A stretch of DNA of 64,000 nt from LMUY01 sp965199105 (GCA_965199105.1 CBDAQO010000002.1:2232001-2296000), one strand, 5' to 3'. Numbered from the stretch's first letter, positions 43,664 through 52,495 are shown. The notes: generated from the sequence alone by a model not told the origin. Program-made: numbers and translations.

Positions 43664-44030
43664 GATCACACCTCCGTGACGCGGATAAGAAACGAACCTG
43701 GTAAAACCAAACAACTCGCCATGCTAACTCGTCCGCATGCGGCTGTATTCTATACTTTTACAAATGAGTGGCGAAGGAGCAAGCCCGCCAAGGATTGCAG
43801 AACACACCGGTCTACTTGCACACCGCCAAGCAAAGTGCAACAGCGATGCGTCCGGCGAACGGTTTGGAACCGATCACAGGATCAAAACGAAGTGTTGGAC
43901 TCGGACCGATAAATCATGCGATAGCGCGACGTCATAGCCGATCGACGAGTAAGCGGGCAGCGCGCGTGACGGAATGATCGGAGATGCCGCTTGTCATGAT
44001 ACGGTGTAGCAGTGGTTTGCGAGGTGTAGC
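43664..44030. other. intergenic region between acyltransferase and wzc-like genes
   Basis: This 367-base region separates divergent genes and should hold both promoters. A TATACT hexamer at 43751-43756 is a good -10 match for the plus strand but lacks a good -35. An inverted repeat TTGCAC (43816-43821) and GTGCAA (43835-43840) with a 13-base spacer could bind a dimeric regulator. No credible protein or RNA gene is seen. Confidence 0.45.
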
Positions 44031-46244
44031 ATGATGCCGACGCAGGTAGGTCAGGAGCTTGCCCTTGCGCCGAACTTGCGGATCGGCGAGCCCTTGCGCA
44101 CGGACGGGCCCGAGCAGGTGCCGCCGGGTCGCGCGTTCGAAATCCTGTGGCGGCGCAAGCTGCAAGTCATCGCCACGGCATTGCTGCTCAGCGCCGGCTT
44201 CGGTGCGGCGCTCGTGGTGCTGCCGTCCTACTACGACGCGACGGCGCTGCTGATGGTCGACACAAGGCAATCATCGTTTCGCGACCTGCAGGCGACGATG
44301 GCGCCGGCCGAGTCCGACATCATCGCCATCGCGACCCAGGTCAGCATCGTGAAGTCTCCGGCGATGGCGGCAACCGTGGTGGACCGGCTTGGCCTGACGC
44401 AGGTGCCGGAGTTCGCGCGCCGGCTGGATGCGCCGCCGGGCCTGTTGCAACGCGCGCAGTCGGCGGTGATGGACTGGCTGCACCAGCCGCAAGCGCCAAG
44501 CCCCACGCTGGACGCCGGGCAGCGCCGCCAACTCACCGCCGGGCTGCTGCAGCAGGCGATCAGTGTCGTGAACGACGGCAAGTCCTACATCATCAGCGTT
44601 CGCGCGCGGACCGGTAACCCGAAGCTCAGCGCCGACATCGCCAACGCCTACGTCGCGGCGTTCTTGGACTACAACCAGGACGAGAAGGTTGGCGCCATCC
44701 ATCGCGCCAACGAGTTGCTCGAGCGTCAGTTGCCGCCACTGGAGGAGCGCGTCCGCCTGGCCGATGAAGCGGTGGAGAGCTATCAGTCGCAGCATGGCTT
44801 GATCCTCAACTCCACGAGCGAGGATGGTGCCGCCGGGTCGACGGTTGCCGATCAGCAGTTGATGCAAATCAACACGCAGTTGCTGGCGGCGACGCGCGAC
44901 CTCTCGCAACGCCAGGCGAGCTTGAGCCAGATCACCGAGGCGCAGCGCACCGGCCGGTTGGAGGCGGCGCCGGAGGTGGTCTCATCGACCGTGATCGCCG
45001 GGCTGCGCGCGCAGCAAGCCCAGCTCGCGAGCCAGGCTGCGAGCCTGGCGCAGACGCAATCCGAGGCCAACCCGGTATTGCGCTCGGCGCAGGCGGCTGA
45101 GGTGAGCTTGCAACGTCGGATCGGCGCCGAAGTGAGCCGCATTGCCGCCAGCGTCGAAAGCCAAGTGGCGTCGTCGCAAGCGCAGGTCGACCAATTGCAC
45201 GCCGAGTTGGGTCGGCTACAGAGCGTGGTTGGCAAGCAGAGCCAATCCTCCGTGGTGTTGCGGCAGTTGCAGAGCAAGGCGCGCGCCGAACGCGTGATCT
45301 ACCAGGATTACCTCGGCCGTTTCGAGGCCTCGCTGAACACCAGCAACCTGCAGGTGTCGGACGCCACTGCGGTGTCCTCGGCCGAAGCGCCGATCGGCAA
45401 GTCGGGACCGCCGCGCACGCTGTACGCGTTGGTCGCTGTCATGGCCGCGGCTGGTTTGTCGGCCGGGCTTGCCTTGCTCACCGAGCGCGTGAGGGGTGGC
45501 GTGCGCACCTTGAGCCAACTCGAGATGCAAACCGGGCTGTACGGTTTGGGCTTTATTCCGGAGGCACCGCGCAACCTGCGGCGGGCGCTGCGAGCGGGGC
45601 GGCGCACGGCTTACCTTGAGTCGGTCAACCTCGTTGGCGACCTGCTGCGGTTCGGCCGCCCGCGGCATCGCGCCCAGGTGGTGCTCGTCACCTCTGCCGC
45701 TCCCGCCGAGGGCAAGACGGTGTTCGCCGCGTCACTCGCCGCCAGCGTCGGCGCGTCGGGCGGCAACGCACTGCTGATCGACTGCGATCTTAGGCGCCCG
45801 TCGGTGAGCCGCTTGCTGCGCCTGAAGGAAGGTTCGGAGGCCGACGAGACGACGGCCATCATCCGCCGCGACGAGATGCCCGGCGTCGACGTCGTGACGT
45901 TCCGCGGCCGCCAGCGCGATGGACGCGACGGCGACCTGATGGCGCAGATCAGAACGCTGGTCGGGAAAGCCCGCGAGCGGTACGACCTGGTGGTGCTGGA
46001 CGCGCCGCCCGTGCTGCCGTTCCCGGACGCATCCAAGCTGTCGCTCGAGGCGGATGGCGCCGTCGTCGTGGTGCGCTGGCGGCACACGTCGCCGGCGATG
46101 GTGCTGTCGGCGATGCGCACGTTGTCGGCCTACGGTGTGAACGTCCTCGGCGGCGTCGTCACCCAGGTGAAGCAGAAGGAGGTCGCGGCAAGTGATGGCG
46201 GACACGGCAAATTCTATCGACATTACGCGCCCTACCTCCCCTAG
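44031..46244 (+). CDS. Wzc-like polysaccharide co-polymerase with tyrosine-kinase domain
   Basis: This inner-membrane protein of 737 residues controls exopolysaccharide chain length and export. It has a Wzz N-terminus with a first helix (about residues 45-65), a long periplasmic coiled-coil region (about 200-430), and a second helix (about 462-484). A cytoplasmic BY-kinase domain follows, with Walker A (SAAPAEGKTVFAASLA, about residue 556), Walker A' (ALLIDCDLRRPS) and Walker B (LVVLDAPPVL). The C-terminal tail has only three tyrosines (FYRHYAPYLP), fewer than the E. coli Wzc cluster. It is the first gene of the locus; the next glycosyltransferase starts inside its 3' end. Confidence 0.92.
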   Translation: MMPTQVGQELALAPNLRIGEPLRTDGPEQVPPGRAFEILWRRKLQVIATALLLSAGFGAALVVLPSYYDATALLMVDTRQSSFRDLQATMAPAESDIIAIATQVSIVKSPAMAATVVDRLGLTQVPEFARRLDAPPGLLQRAQSAVMDWLHQPQAPSPTLDAGQRRQLTAGLLQQAISVVNDGKSYIISVRARTGNPKLSADIANAYVAAFLDYNQDEKVGAIHRANELLERQLPPLEERVRLADEAVESYQSQHGLILNSTSEDGAAGSTVADQQLMQINTQLLAATRDLSQRQASLSQITEAQRTGRLEAAPEVVSSTVIAGLRAQQAQLASQAASLAQTQSEANPVLRSAQAAEVSLQRRIGAEVSRIAASVESQVASSQAQVDQLHAELGRLQSVVGKQSQSSVVLRQLQSKARAERVIYQDYLGRFEASLNTSNLQVSDATAVSSAEAPIGKSGPPRTLYALVAVMAAAGLSAGLALLTERVRGGVRTLSQLEMQTGLYGLGFIPEAPRNLRRALRAGRRTAYLESVNLVGDLLRFGRPRHRAQVVLVTSAAPAEGKTVFAASLAASVGASGGNALLIDCDLRRPSVSRLLRLKEGSEADETTAIIRRDEMPGVDVVTFRGRQRDGRDGDLMAQIRTLVGKARERYDLVVLDAPPVLPFPDASKLSLEADGAVVVVRWRHTSPAMVLSAMRTLSAYGVNVLGGVVTQVKQKEVAASDGGHGKFYRHYAPYLP

Positions 46245-47325
46245 CGCCGGCCTGTCGTCTGCCCCGCTGTTCATCAACGGCCGCTTCCTCTCCCAGCCGC
46301 AAAGCGGTGTGCAGCGCTACGCTAAGGAAATGTCCGCCGCCCTGACGCGTTTGCAGCACGCGTCTGGTCTCGCTGCGCCGACGCTGTTGGCACCGCCGGG
46401 GCGAGCAGCGGCAGCGAACCTGGCCGTCGACATACGTTCGGTCGGGCGGTTACCGGGCCAGGCTTGGGAGCAGTTCGAGCTGCCGCGATTTGCCCGCGCG
46501 GGCTTGCTTCTCAACCTTGGCAACACCGCGTCCGTGTTCGGCCAGCGCCAGGCCGTGGTCATCCACGATGCTGCGGTGTTCGAGCAGCCGGCTGCCTACC
46601 CGTGGAAGTTCCGCGCGTGGTACAAGCTGCTGCAGCGGCTGCTGGCGCGCGGGCAGACCCGGATCGTGACGGTTTCCTACGCCGCGCGCGACGACATCGC
46701 GCGCCATCTCGGGCTAGACCGCGAAAGCATCGCCGTCACCGGTGAAGGCGCCGGTCATATCCTCGATACACCGGCGGATGAGACCATTCTCAGCCAACAC
46801 CAGTTGCGGCCGCGCGGCTACGCGTTGGCGGTGGGCAATCTCGCAGCCCACAAGAACCTCGCCGGGTTGCGCGAGACGGCCGACCGCCTGGGACGGCTGG
46901 GGCTTGATCTCGCCTTCACCGGCGGCTTCGACGCATCGGTGTTCAGCAGCCAGCAGGCGGGTTTGTCCGGTGCGGCGAAGTATCTTGGCCGCGTGGATGA
47001 TGCGTCCCTGCGCGCGCTGTATGAGAACGCGGCGTGCTTCGTTTGCCCATCCTTCTATGAGGGCTTCGGCTTGCCGGCTGCGGAGGCGATGGCGTGTGGT
47101 TGCCCCGTGGTGGCCGCCGACATTGCCTCGTTGCGTGAAACCTGCGGTGCGGCGGCGCTGTATTTCGACCCGGCGCGCCCGCGCGATATCGCCGACGCGG
47201 TCGAGCGCAGCGTTAGTAACACCACAGAGCGCGGTCGGCTCGACGCCCTGATGGCGGCGCAAACCGCGCGCCATTCGTGGGACTCCGCCGCGCGCCGGCT
47301 CATGGCGGTAGTGCACGCGCTATGA
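46192..47325 (+). CDS. GT4-type glycosyltransferase
   Basis: This is a GT-B fold sugar transferase of 377 residues. The N-terminal domain contains FINGRFLSQPQSGVQRYAKEM, and the C-terminal donor site shows ECFVCPSFYEGFGLPAAEAMACGCPVV-like residues around 285 (seen as FYEGFGLPAAEAMACG). The GTG start at 46192 (or ATG at 46195) lies 53 or 50 bases inside the wzc-like gene, and a perfect AAGGAGGT at 46176-46183 supports it. This overlap is long for a bacterial operon. It overlaps the next transferase by four bases. Confidence 0.9.
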   Translation: MMADTANSIDITRPTSPSAGLSSAPLFINGRFLSQPQSGVQRYAKEMSAALTRLQHASGLAAPTLLAPPGRAAAANLAVDIRSVGRLPGQAWEQFELPRFARAGLLLNLGNTASVFGQRQAVVIHDAAVFEQPAAYPWKFRAWYKLLQRLLARGQTRIVTVSYAARDDIARHLGLDRESIAVTGEGAGHILDTPADETILSQHQLRPRGYALAVGNLAAHKNLAGLRETADRLGRLGLDLAFTGGFDASVFSSQQAGLSGAAKYLGRVDDASLRALYENAACFVCPSFYEGFGLPAAEAMACGCPVVAADIASLRETCGAAALYFDPARPRDIADAVERSVSNTTERGRLDALMAAQTARHSWDSAARRLMAVVHAL

Positions 47326-48545
47326 GCGATGACGCCGCGCTCGACCCGGCGTTGCGCACGGCGCTGGTGCATGAATGGCTCGAAGGCTACGCCGGGTCGG
47401 AGCGGGTGCTCGAGCGTTTGATCGGCTTGTTCCCGCAGGCCGACGTGCATGCACTGGTAGACTTCATGGCCGAACCGGACCGCACGATGCTGCAGGGCCG
47501 CCCGGTGCGAACGTCCTTCATCCAGCGGCTGCCCTTCGCCCGCAAGCGCTTCCGCAGCTATCTTGGCCTGATGCCGGTGGCCATCGAGCAACTGCCAATG
47601 GCGGGCTACGACCTCGTCGTGTCGAGCAGCCATGCCGTTGCCAAGGGCGTCATCACCGGGCCGAACCAGGTCCATGTCAGCTACGTGCATTCGCCGATGC
47701 GCTACGCTTGGGATTTGCAGGACCAGTACCTCAAGCAGGCCGGGCTGGAACGCGGCTTGGCAAGCCTCTACACACGGTGGCTACTGCACAAACTGCGGCT
47801 GTGGGACGTGCGGACGGCGCATGGCGTGGACGTGTTCGTTGCGAACTCGACTTATATCGCCAACCGCATCCGCAAGGTCTACGGCCGGGACGCGCGAGTG
47901 GTGTATCCGCCGGTCGACGTCGAGCGGTTCCCGCTTTCGGAGGGCGCTCGCGACGGCTACGTCGTGGTTTCGCGCTTCGCTCCATACAAGCGTATCGATC
48001 TTGTCGTCGAGACGTTCCGAACTCTGCCGGATTGCCGTTTGACGGTGGTTGGCGCTGGCGCGGACGAGGCAAAAATCCGCCGCCTGGCTGCCGGAGCGCC
48101 CAACATCACGTTGCTGCCGCCACAGCCGCACGCCGATATGGTGCGCTTGCTGCAAAGCGCCCGAGCGGTGGTTTATGCCGGCGAAGAGGATTTCGGCATT
48201 GGTCTCGCCGAAGCGCAAGCCTGCGGTACGCCGCTGATCGCCTACAGCCAAGGCGGCGCCCGCGACATCGTCCAGGAAGAGCCGTCGCGCCGAACCGGCG
48301 TTTTATTCGAGCGCCAGAGCGTGGCCGCCATCACGCAGGCGCTGCGCGTGTTCGAAACCTTGGAGGAAAGCATCACGCCGGCCAATTGCCGCGCCAACGC
48401 CATGCGGTTTGCTCCGCAGCGCTTCGACGCAGCCATGCTGCTGGTGATTTCGGAGGCGCTCGCGGCCGCCGGTCGCCGCAGCGGCGCGCGACCCGGCGGC
48501 GCAGCCATGCCTTCGGCCGCCGCGGTTGGAGCCGATCTCAGCTAG
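47322..48545 (+). CDS. GT4-type glycosyltransferase, mannosyltransferase-like
   Basis: This 407-residue GT-B enzyme has an N-terminal LVHEWLEGYAGSERVLERL and the stretch HVSYVHSPMRYAWDLQDQYL. Its donor-binding region is VVSRFAPYKRIDLVVETF and EDFGIGLAEAQACGTPLIAY, typical of GT4 enzymes annotated as WbaZ-like mannosyltransferases. The start at 47322 overlaps the previous stop as ATGA. The C-terminal 20 residues are a low-complexity Ala/Gly tail. The sugar it transfers is not determined. Confidence 0.9.
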   Translation: MSDDAALDPALRTALVHEWLEGYAGSERVLERLIGLFPQADVHALVDFMAEPDRTMLQGRPVRTSFIQRLPFARKRFRSYLGLMPVAIEQLPMAGYDLVVSSSHAVAKGVITGPNQVHVSYVHSPMRYAWDLQDQYLKQAGLERGLASLYTRWLLHKLRLWDVRTAHGVDVFVANSTYIANRIRKVYGRDARVVYPPVDVERFPLSEGARDGYVVVSRFAPYKRIDLVVETFRTLPDCRLTVVGAGADEAKIRRLAAGAPNITLLPPQPHADMVRLLQSARAVVYAGEEDFGIGLAEAQACGTPLIAYSQGGARDIVQEEPSRRTGVLFERQSVAAITQALRVFETLEESITPANCRANAMRFAPQRFDAAMLLVISEALAAAGRRSGARPGGAAMPSAAAVGADLS

Positions 48546-48590
48546 GCGCTGGTGTGTCGCACGCGCGGCGATTTTTTCCGACGGACATCC

Positions 48591-48788
48591 TCAGTCGTAG
48601 CGAAGCTCGTCGAGTGCGTCATCGAACGTGCTTGGAGGGGTGTGGCGTGATGGTGGCGGGCCTGCATCGTGCTGGAGCACAAGCAGCATGATGCGCAGGA
48701 TGCGCACGGCGGTGGTGATGCAAAAAGCGGCGCCGCCATAGATCATGCCTTGCGCAAAGAGGTTCATGGTGACCAGGCCATTGTGCAT
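48591..48788 (-). CDS. small membrane protein, function unknown
   Basis: This predicted 65-residue protein has one helix (about residues 8-30) and a short polar tail (PPPSRHTPPSTFDDALDELRYD). The start at 48788 is preceded by AAAGG at a workable distance. It is antisense in orientation to the surrounding exopolysaccharide genes and has no recognisable family. It is kept because the frame is compact and has sensible membrane topology, but a spurious frame cannot be excluded. Confidence 0.4.
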   Translation of the reverse strand: MHNGLVTMNLFAQGMIYGGAAFCITTAVRILRIMLLVLQHDAGPPPSRHTPPSTFDDALDELRYD

Positions 48789-48968
48789 GGAGACCTTTCG
48801 TCCTGGTTCCGCATTGGTATGACGGCGCTGGCAACTCGCCGAGGAGGTTGCGATCACCCTCGCGAACGCTCCGCCCAAACAACGATGCAGTCAACAGCAA
48901 CTTAGGCGCGAGTGAAAGACGCTTCGACTAGCCCATTGGTGCGAGTCGACACTTGCTTTGGCTGCACC

Positions 48969-48984
48969 TGTGACGCAGTTCACA
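48969..48984. promoter_or_regulatory. perfect CRP/FNR-superfamily-type palindrome
   Basis: TGTGA (48969-48973), six bases, TCACA (48980-48984) is an exact match to the consensus for CRP-type regulators. It lies about 75 bases upstream of the candidate -10 box and about 110 bases upstream of the priming transferase start. It implies cyclic-nucleotide or CRP-like control of polysaccharide priming, as known for Clp in Xanthomonas. Confidence 0.6.
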
Positions 48985-49000
48985 CTCGGTTTACACCGAG
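48985..49000. promoter_or_regulatory. second palindrome adjoining the CRP-type site
   Basis: CTCGGT-TTAC-ACCGAG is a perfect 6-bp inverted repeat with a 4-base centre, starting at the base after the CRP-type site. It may be an operator for another regulator competing or cooperating with the CRP-like protein. Confidence 0.4.
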
Positions 49001-49024
49001 CTGATGCGCTGGGTCAATTATTCC

Positions 49025-49054
49025 TTGACCGTTCCATGGCTTGTTAACTACATC
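49025..49054 (+). promoter_or_regulatory. candidate promoter of the priming transferase gene
   Basis: TTGACC (49025-49030) and TACATC (49049-49054) are separated by 18 bases. The -35 is strong and the -10 weak, as expected for an activated promoter. The predicted start would be about 30 bases upstream of the ATG at 49090. Confidence 0.4.
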
Positions 49055-49089
49055 ATAGCGTGGGATTAACGCTTTGGGGTGAGGGCAGC

Positions 49090-49791
49090 ATGGAGGACTG
49101 GAACGATCTCCTGTTGGCCGATACGATGGGCCCGACCACCATCGCCCCCATCGTGGTCGACATGCGCGAAGAGCCGATCATCCGCCGCGAAGCGCTCCGC
49201 AAGGCTGTCGAAGGTGCAATCGCCCTAGTTTTGCTGATCCTGATCAGCCCAGCCTTCCTGGTTATCGCGGTCTTGGTGCGGCAGGACGGCGGCCCGGTGA
49301 TCTACCCGCATCGCCGGATCGGGCGTCACGGACGGACCTTCCGCTGCCTCAAATTCCGAACCATGCACATCGATTCAGATCGCATGCTGGACGACCTGGT
49401 GCGGCGTGACCCGGAGGCGGCGCGCGAGTGGCGCGAGACGCACAAGCTGCGCAACGACCCCCGGATTACCAAGGTTGGCGCGTTCTTGCGCAAGACCAGC
49501 CTCGACGAGTTGCCACAATTGCTGAACGTGCTGCGTGGTGAGATGGGGTTGGTCGGCCCGCGCCCCATCGTCGGCCAAGAGGTGCCGCGCTACGCCGAGA
49601 ACATATGCTGGTACTACTCCGTCCGCCCTGGCATGACCGGGCTATGGCAGGTCAGCGGGCGTAGCGAGACCAGCTATCAGCAACGCGTCGACCTTGATGT
49701 GGCGTACGTGAAGGAGCGGTCGCCACGGCTCGATACGATAATCTTGTTGCGGACCTTGCCGGCTGTCGTGGCCCGCCGAGGAGCACTGTAA
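49090..49791 (+). CDS. undecaprenyl-phosphate sugar phosphotransferase (priming enzyme)
   Basis: This membrane enzyme starts exopolysaccharide repeat synthesis by moving a sugar-1-phosphate onto undecaprenyl phosphate. The 233 residues are the short ExoY-like form: one N-terminal helix (about residues 41-63) and the catalytic domain. It has GGPVIYPHRRIGRHGRTFRC and LKFRTMHIDSD, KTSLDELPQLLNVLRGEMGLVGPRP, and VRPGMTGLWQVSGRSETSYQ, all diagnostic. The start at 49090 follows GAGGG. The gene has its own regulatory region and likely begins a second transcript of the locus. Confidence 0.94.
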   Translation: MEDWNDLLLADTMGPTTIAPIVVDMREEPIIRREALRKAVEGAIALVLLILISPAFLVIAVLVRQDGGPVIYPHRRIGRHGRTFRCLKFRTMHIDSDRMLDDLVRRDPEAAREWRETHKLRNDPRITKVGAFLRKTSLDELPQLLNVLRGEMGLVGPRPIVGQEVPRYAENICWYYSVRPGMTGLWQVSGRSETSYQQRVDLDVAYVKERSPRLDTIILLRTLPAVVARRGAL

Positions 49792-49827
49792 CGACCGCTC
49801 ACCACACCCTAGCGAAGGACAGCGATC

Positions 49828-50583
49828 ATGGTCGATAGCCTAGCCTTAGCTCCCGCGCGTTCAATCGAGTTGCGCGACGTGACGGACGCGATGCTCACCC
49901 GGCTGGTGCAAGACATGGACACGGTGGGTTACGGTGTCTTGCCGAACTACCTCAAGGATCAAGACTTAGGACGCATGCGCAGGTTCGTGCAATCCAAGGT
50001 CGACAACGGCACCGGCTATGTCGGGTTCGTCGGCAGGCAAGCGGTCAGCGGCACCGCCTTTGCCGAGCTGTCCGAAAGCCCCGCGTTCGACCGGTTGCTG
50101 CGCCGGGTCTACGAGCGCGGAACCGGGGCGACGGCGCCCGACGTCGATACATATCAGGTGCTGCGCTGCCTGACCGGGCCGGGCGGCCAGAGGCACGCGC
50201 TGATCTTCCACTACGACAGCTACGTCGTCACCGCGCTGATCCCGGTCGAAATCCCAAGCAAGGGTCAAACCGGTGACCTCGTGATGCTGCGGGGCAGCCG
50301 CCGGATTCGCCTGTCATATTGGGCCAACCTCATCGACAAGGTGCTGCTCGACAACAAGGGCACCCAGGCGGTGATGCGGTTGCTGCACCGGGCGAAGCTG
50401 CTGCCGACGGTGCGGATCAAGATGGTGCCAGGAAATGCCTATTTCTTTTGGGGCTACCGCAAGGTGCACGCCAACGAGGCGTGTGACCCGGACCAAGTTC
50501 GCGCCACGGCAATTTATCACTATGGTAATCCCCATGCGGGTAGTAACTTCAAGGCCAAGCTGCGGGCGTTGATCCCGCGCTGA
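49828..50583 (+). CDS. possible 2-oxoglutarate/Fe(II) dioxygenase-like protein in the exopolysaccharide locus
   Basis: This 251-residue protein has no name I can assign. It shows an arrangement consistent with a double-stranded beta-helix 2-oxoglutarate oxygenase. H128-x-D130 lies in LIFHYDSYVV, a distal His is H214 in YRKVHANEA, and R225 follows eleven residues later in VRATAIYHYG. The N-terminal half is helical (LTRLVQDMDTVGYGVLPNYL). The gene follows the priming transferase by 36 bases and precedes a GT4 gene. Hydroxylation of a sugar or lipid carrier, or a structural role without iron, are both possible. Confidence 0.7.
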   Translation: MVDSLALAPARSIELRDVTDAMLTRLVQDMDTVGYGVLPNYLKDQDLGRMRRFVQSKVDNGTGYVGFVGRQAVSGTAFAELSESPAFDRLLRRVYERGTGATAPDVDTYQVLRCLTGPGGQRHALIFHYDSYVVTALIPVEIPSKGQTGDLVMLRGSRRIRLSYWANLIDKVLLDNKGTQAVMRLLHRAKLLPTVRIKMVPGNAYFFWGYRKVHANEACDPDQVRATAIYHYGNPHAGSNFKAKLRALIPR

Positions 50584-50666
50584 CAAACCGGTCGCCGCGA
50601 TGCGCGATCCGAACGCTTTACTCAGCAGCAGGGCGTTGCCTGCTGTAGTCAAGGACGAGCAGCAAC

Positions 50667-51881
50667 ATGCAAGTGCCCGTGGGAACTGGGATGGAGTCCC
50701 GGCGCCGCGTCGACGCGGAAAAAATGAGGGTGCTGCACGTCGCCAAGCATTGCGGCTACGGCAATGGCAACGTGCATGTTGCGGTGGATCTGGCATGCGT
50801 GCAGGCGGAAGCCGGCTACGACGTGACCTTTGCTAGCGGCGGGGGCACCTTTGTTCCCATGCTCGAGGAATACGGCGTCAAGCACGTCACGCTGCCGCAG
50901 AACTTGAAGCGCCCGCTCGAAATGGCGCGCTCGGCAAGGCGTTTGCTCTCGCTCTGCCGACGCACCCGCCCGGCCATCGTCCACGCGCACATGACGGCGG
51001 GCGCAATCCTGGGGCGGCTGGCGAGTTGGGGGTCGGGCGCGGCTCTCGTCAACACGGTGCACAACTCGTTCGATCCGCAATCTGCGGCCATGCGGTTCGG
51101 TGACCGAATTGTTGCGGTCAGCCAGGCCGAACGCGAGCACCTGATCCGCTCGGGTTGGCCCGCGTCGTCCATCGTGGCGGTCAACAACGCTCCCGACGGA
51201 TCGCCGCGTGAGCGGTTCATGCACAATGACACCATGTTGCAGTTGCGGCGCCCGTGCCTCGGCCTCATCAACGCGCTGCATCATCGCAAGGGTGTGCACG
51301 ACGTCATCGACGCGTTCGCCGCCTTGGCAAGCAAGTTTCCCGACTGGACGCTGGTCGTCGCCGGCGAGGGGCCGGACCGCGGCAAGCTCGAGGCGCAGGC
51401 TCGCGCGCTCGGCTTGAGCAACCGGGTCGACTTCGTGGGCTTCGTCCGCGCCCCCAAATACCTGTTTGCGCAGGTCGACGTCTTCGTCCTGGCCTCCTAT
51501 GCCGATCCGGGTAGTCTGGCGATCGGTGAGGCCCGCGCGTCGGGTTGCGCCATCATCGCGACCGCGGTGGGAGGCACTCCGGAGATGTTGGACCACGGCG
51601 CCAGCGGGCGCTTGGTGCCGCCGGGTCGGCCGGACAAGCTCGCTGAGGAAATGGCTAAGTTGATGGCCGATGGAACGGCGCGGGCGGCGCTGCAAGAAGC
51701 GGCGCGGCAGGGGTCGGAAGCGTTCCACGTCGACACGCTGGTCGATCGCTACCAGGAGGTTTACTTGCAGGCCATGGCCGTCCGCAAGCGGCTGCGACCC
51801 GGCACGGCGGAGCCCGCCATCGCCCCCGAGGCTTCGCGGCCGGGCAGAAGCAGTGGCACGATGGAGGGTCTCGCGGATTGA
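50667..51881 (+). CDS. GT4-type glycosyltransferase
   Basis: This 404-residue GT-B enzyme has an N-terminal MRVLHVAKHCGYGNGNVHVA (residues 20-39) and the stretch IVHAHMTAGAILGRLA. The donor domain contains GLINALHHRKGVHDVIDAF, VVAGEGPDRGKLEAQA and SYADPGSLAIGEARASGCAI, typical of GT4. The start could be 50667, 50691 or 50724; the last gives a protein starting at the first strand. The stop overlaps the next start as TTGA. The C-terminal 30 residues are low complexity. Confidence 0.9.
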   Translation: MQVPVGTGMESRRRVDAEKMRVLHVAKHCGYGNGNVHVAVDLACVQAEAGYDVTFASGGGTFVPMLEEYGVKHVTLPQNLKRPLEMARSARRLLSLCRRTRPAIVHAHMTAGAILGRLASWGSGAALVNTVHNSFDPQSAAMRFGDRIVAVSQAEREHLIRSGWPASSIVAVNNAPDGSPRERFMHNDTMLQLRRPCLGLINALHHRKGVHDVIDAFAALASKFPDWTLVVAGEGPDRGKLEAQARALGLSNRVDFVGFVRAPKYLFAQVDVFVLASYADPGSLAIGEARASGCAIIATAVGGTPEMLDHGASGRLVPPGRPDKLAEEMAKLMADGTARAALQEAARQGSEAFHVDTLVDRYQEVYLQAMAVRKRLRPGTAEPAIAPEASRPGRSSGTMEGLAD

Positions 51882-52453
51882 GTGGGCAGGTGCGCACGGC
51901 CGACGCCGCGCCGGCGACAACACGGCAAGGCGGGCGGCCGGCGCGGAAGAATTCGGCGCTCGCGATCCATGTCGGGCGGCTGGCGAGGGCCGGTTTGGGC
52001 AGCAACTGGCTGCCACCGTTCCTGCGTATGCACGCGATGCGGGCGCTCGGCTTTGACCTCGACCCGACGGCGTGCGTTTGGCCCGACTGCCGCTTCGGAT
52101 CTGCCAAAGTCCGCCTTGGCGCCCACGTCTTCATCAATATTGGCTTTTCGCATGACGGGGCTGACTACCTCACAATCGAGCAGAACGTTCGCGTGGGGCA
52201 GTTCGTGCGGGTCATCACGGCCACCCACGCCGTGGGCCCGCCGGAGCAGCGCTGCACAATCGACGTCATCGCCGCGCCCGTCGTGGTGGAGCGGGGCTGC
52301 TGGATTGGCGCCGGTACCACGCTGTTGCCCGGCGTCGTCGTGCGCCGAGGCTGCGTCATCGGCGCCAACGCGACCGTGACGCGTAGCACGCAGCCGGACG
52401 GACTTTACGTCGGCAACCCGGCGCGGCGGGTTAAGGACCTGCCGGGGGCGTAG
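51878..52453 (+). CDS. hexapeptide-repeat acyltransferase (WcaF/NodL-like)
   Basis: This 191-residue protein is a left-handed beta-helix acetyltransferase. Imperfect hexapeptide repeats run from about residue 65 to 175 (VRLGAHVFINIGFSHDG, LTIEQNVRVGQFVRVITATHA, VVVERGCWIGAGTTLLPGVV and RRGCVIGANATVTR). A candidate catalytic histidine is in TATHAVGPP. It probably acetylates a sugar in the exopolysaccharide repeat before polymerisation. The start is TTG at 51878, overlapping the upstream stop as TTGA. A convergent flippase gene begins 94 bases beyond the stop. Confidence 0.88.
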   Translation: MSGQVRTADAAPATTRQGGRPARKNSALAIHVGRLARAGLGSNWLPPFLRMHAMRALGFDLDPTACVWPDCRFGSAKVRLGAHVFINIGFSHDGADYLTIEQNVRVGQFVRVITATHAVGPPEQRCTIDVIAAPVVVERGCWIGAGTTLLPGVVVRRGCVIGANATVTRSTQPDGLYVGNPARRVKDLPGA

Positions 52454-52495
52454 CGCATGCGGACGGCATAGGTCAGGGCTTTGCCCCGAACCCCA

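Larger units (their letters stand above)
48789..49089. other. regulatory intergenic region upstream of the priming transferase
   Basis: This 301-base region contains the CRP-type site at 48969-48984, the adjoining palindrome at 48985-49000 and a candidate promoter at 49025-49054. The last 100 bases are A/T-richer than the coding regions. No credible open frame is seen here. Confidence 0.55.

Noticed and set aside
43737..43937. Small plus-strand open frame upstream of the wzc-like gene
   Set aside because: It has no ribosome site and lies in a probable promoter region; the translation looks random.
48546..48590. Terminator after the mannosyltransferase-like gene (partial hairpin before six T at about 48571-48576)
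   Set aside because: The stem GTGTG-TCG-CACGC is short with a wobble pair and sits several bases from the T run; support is too weak to annotate.
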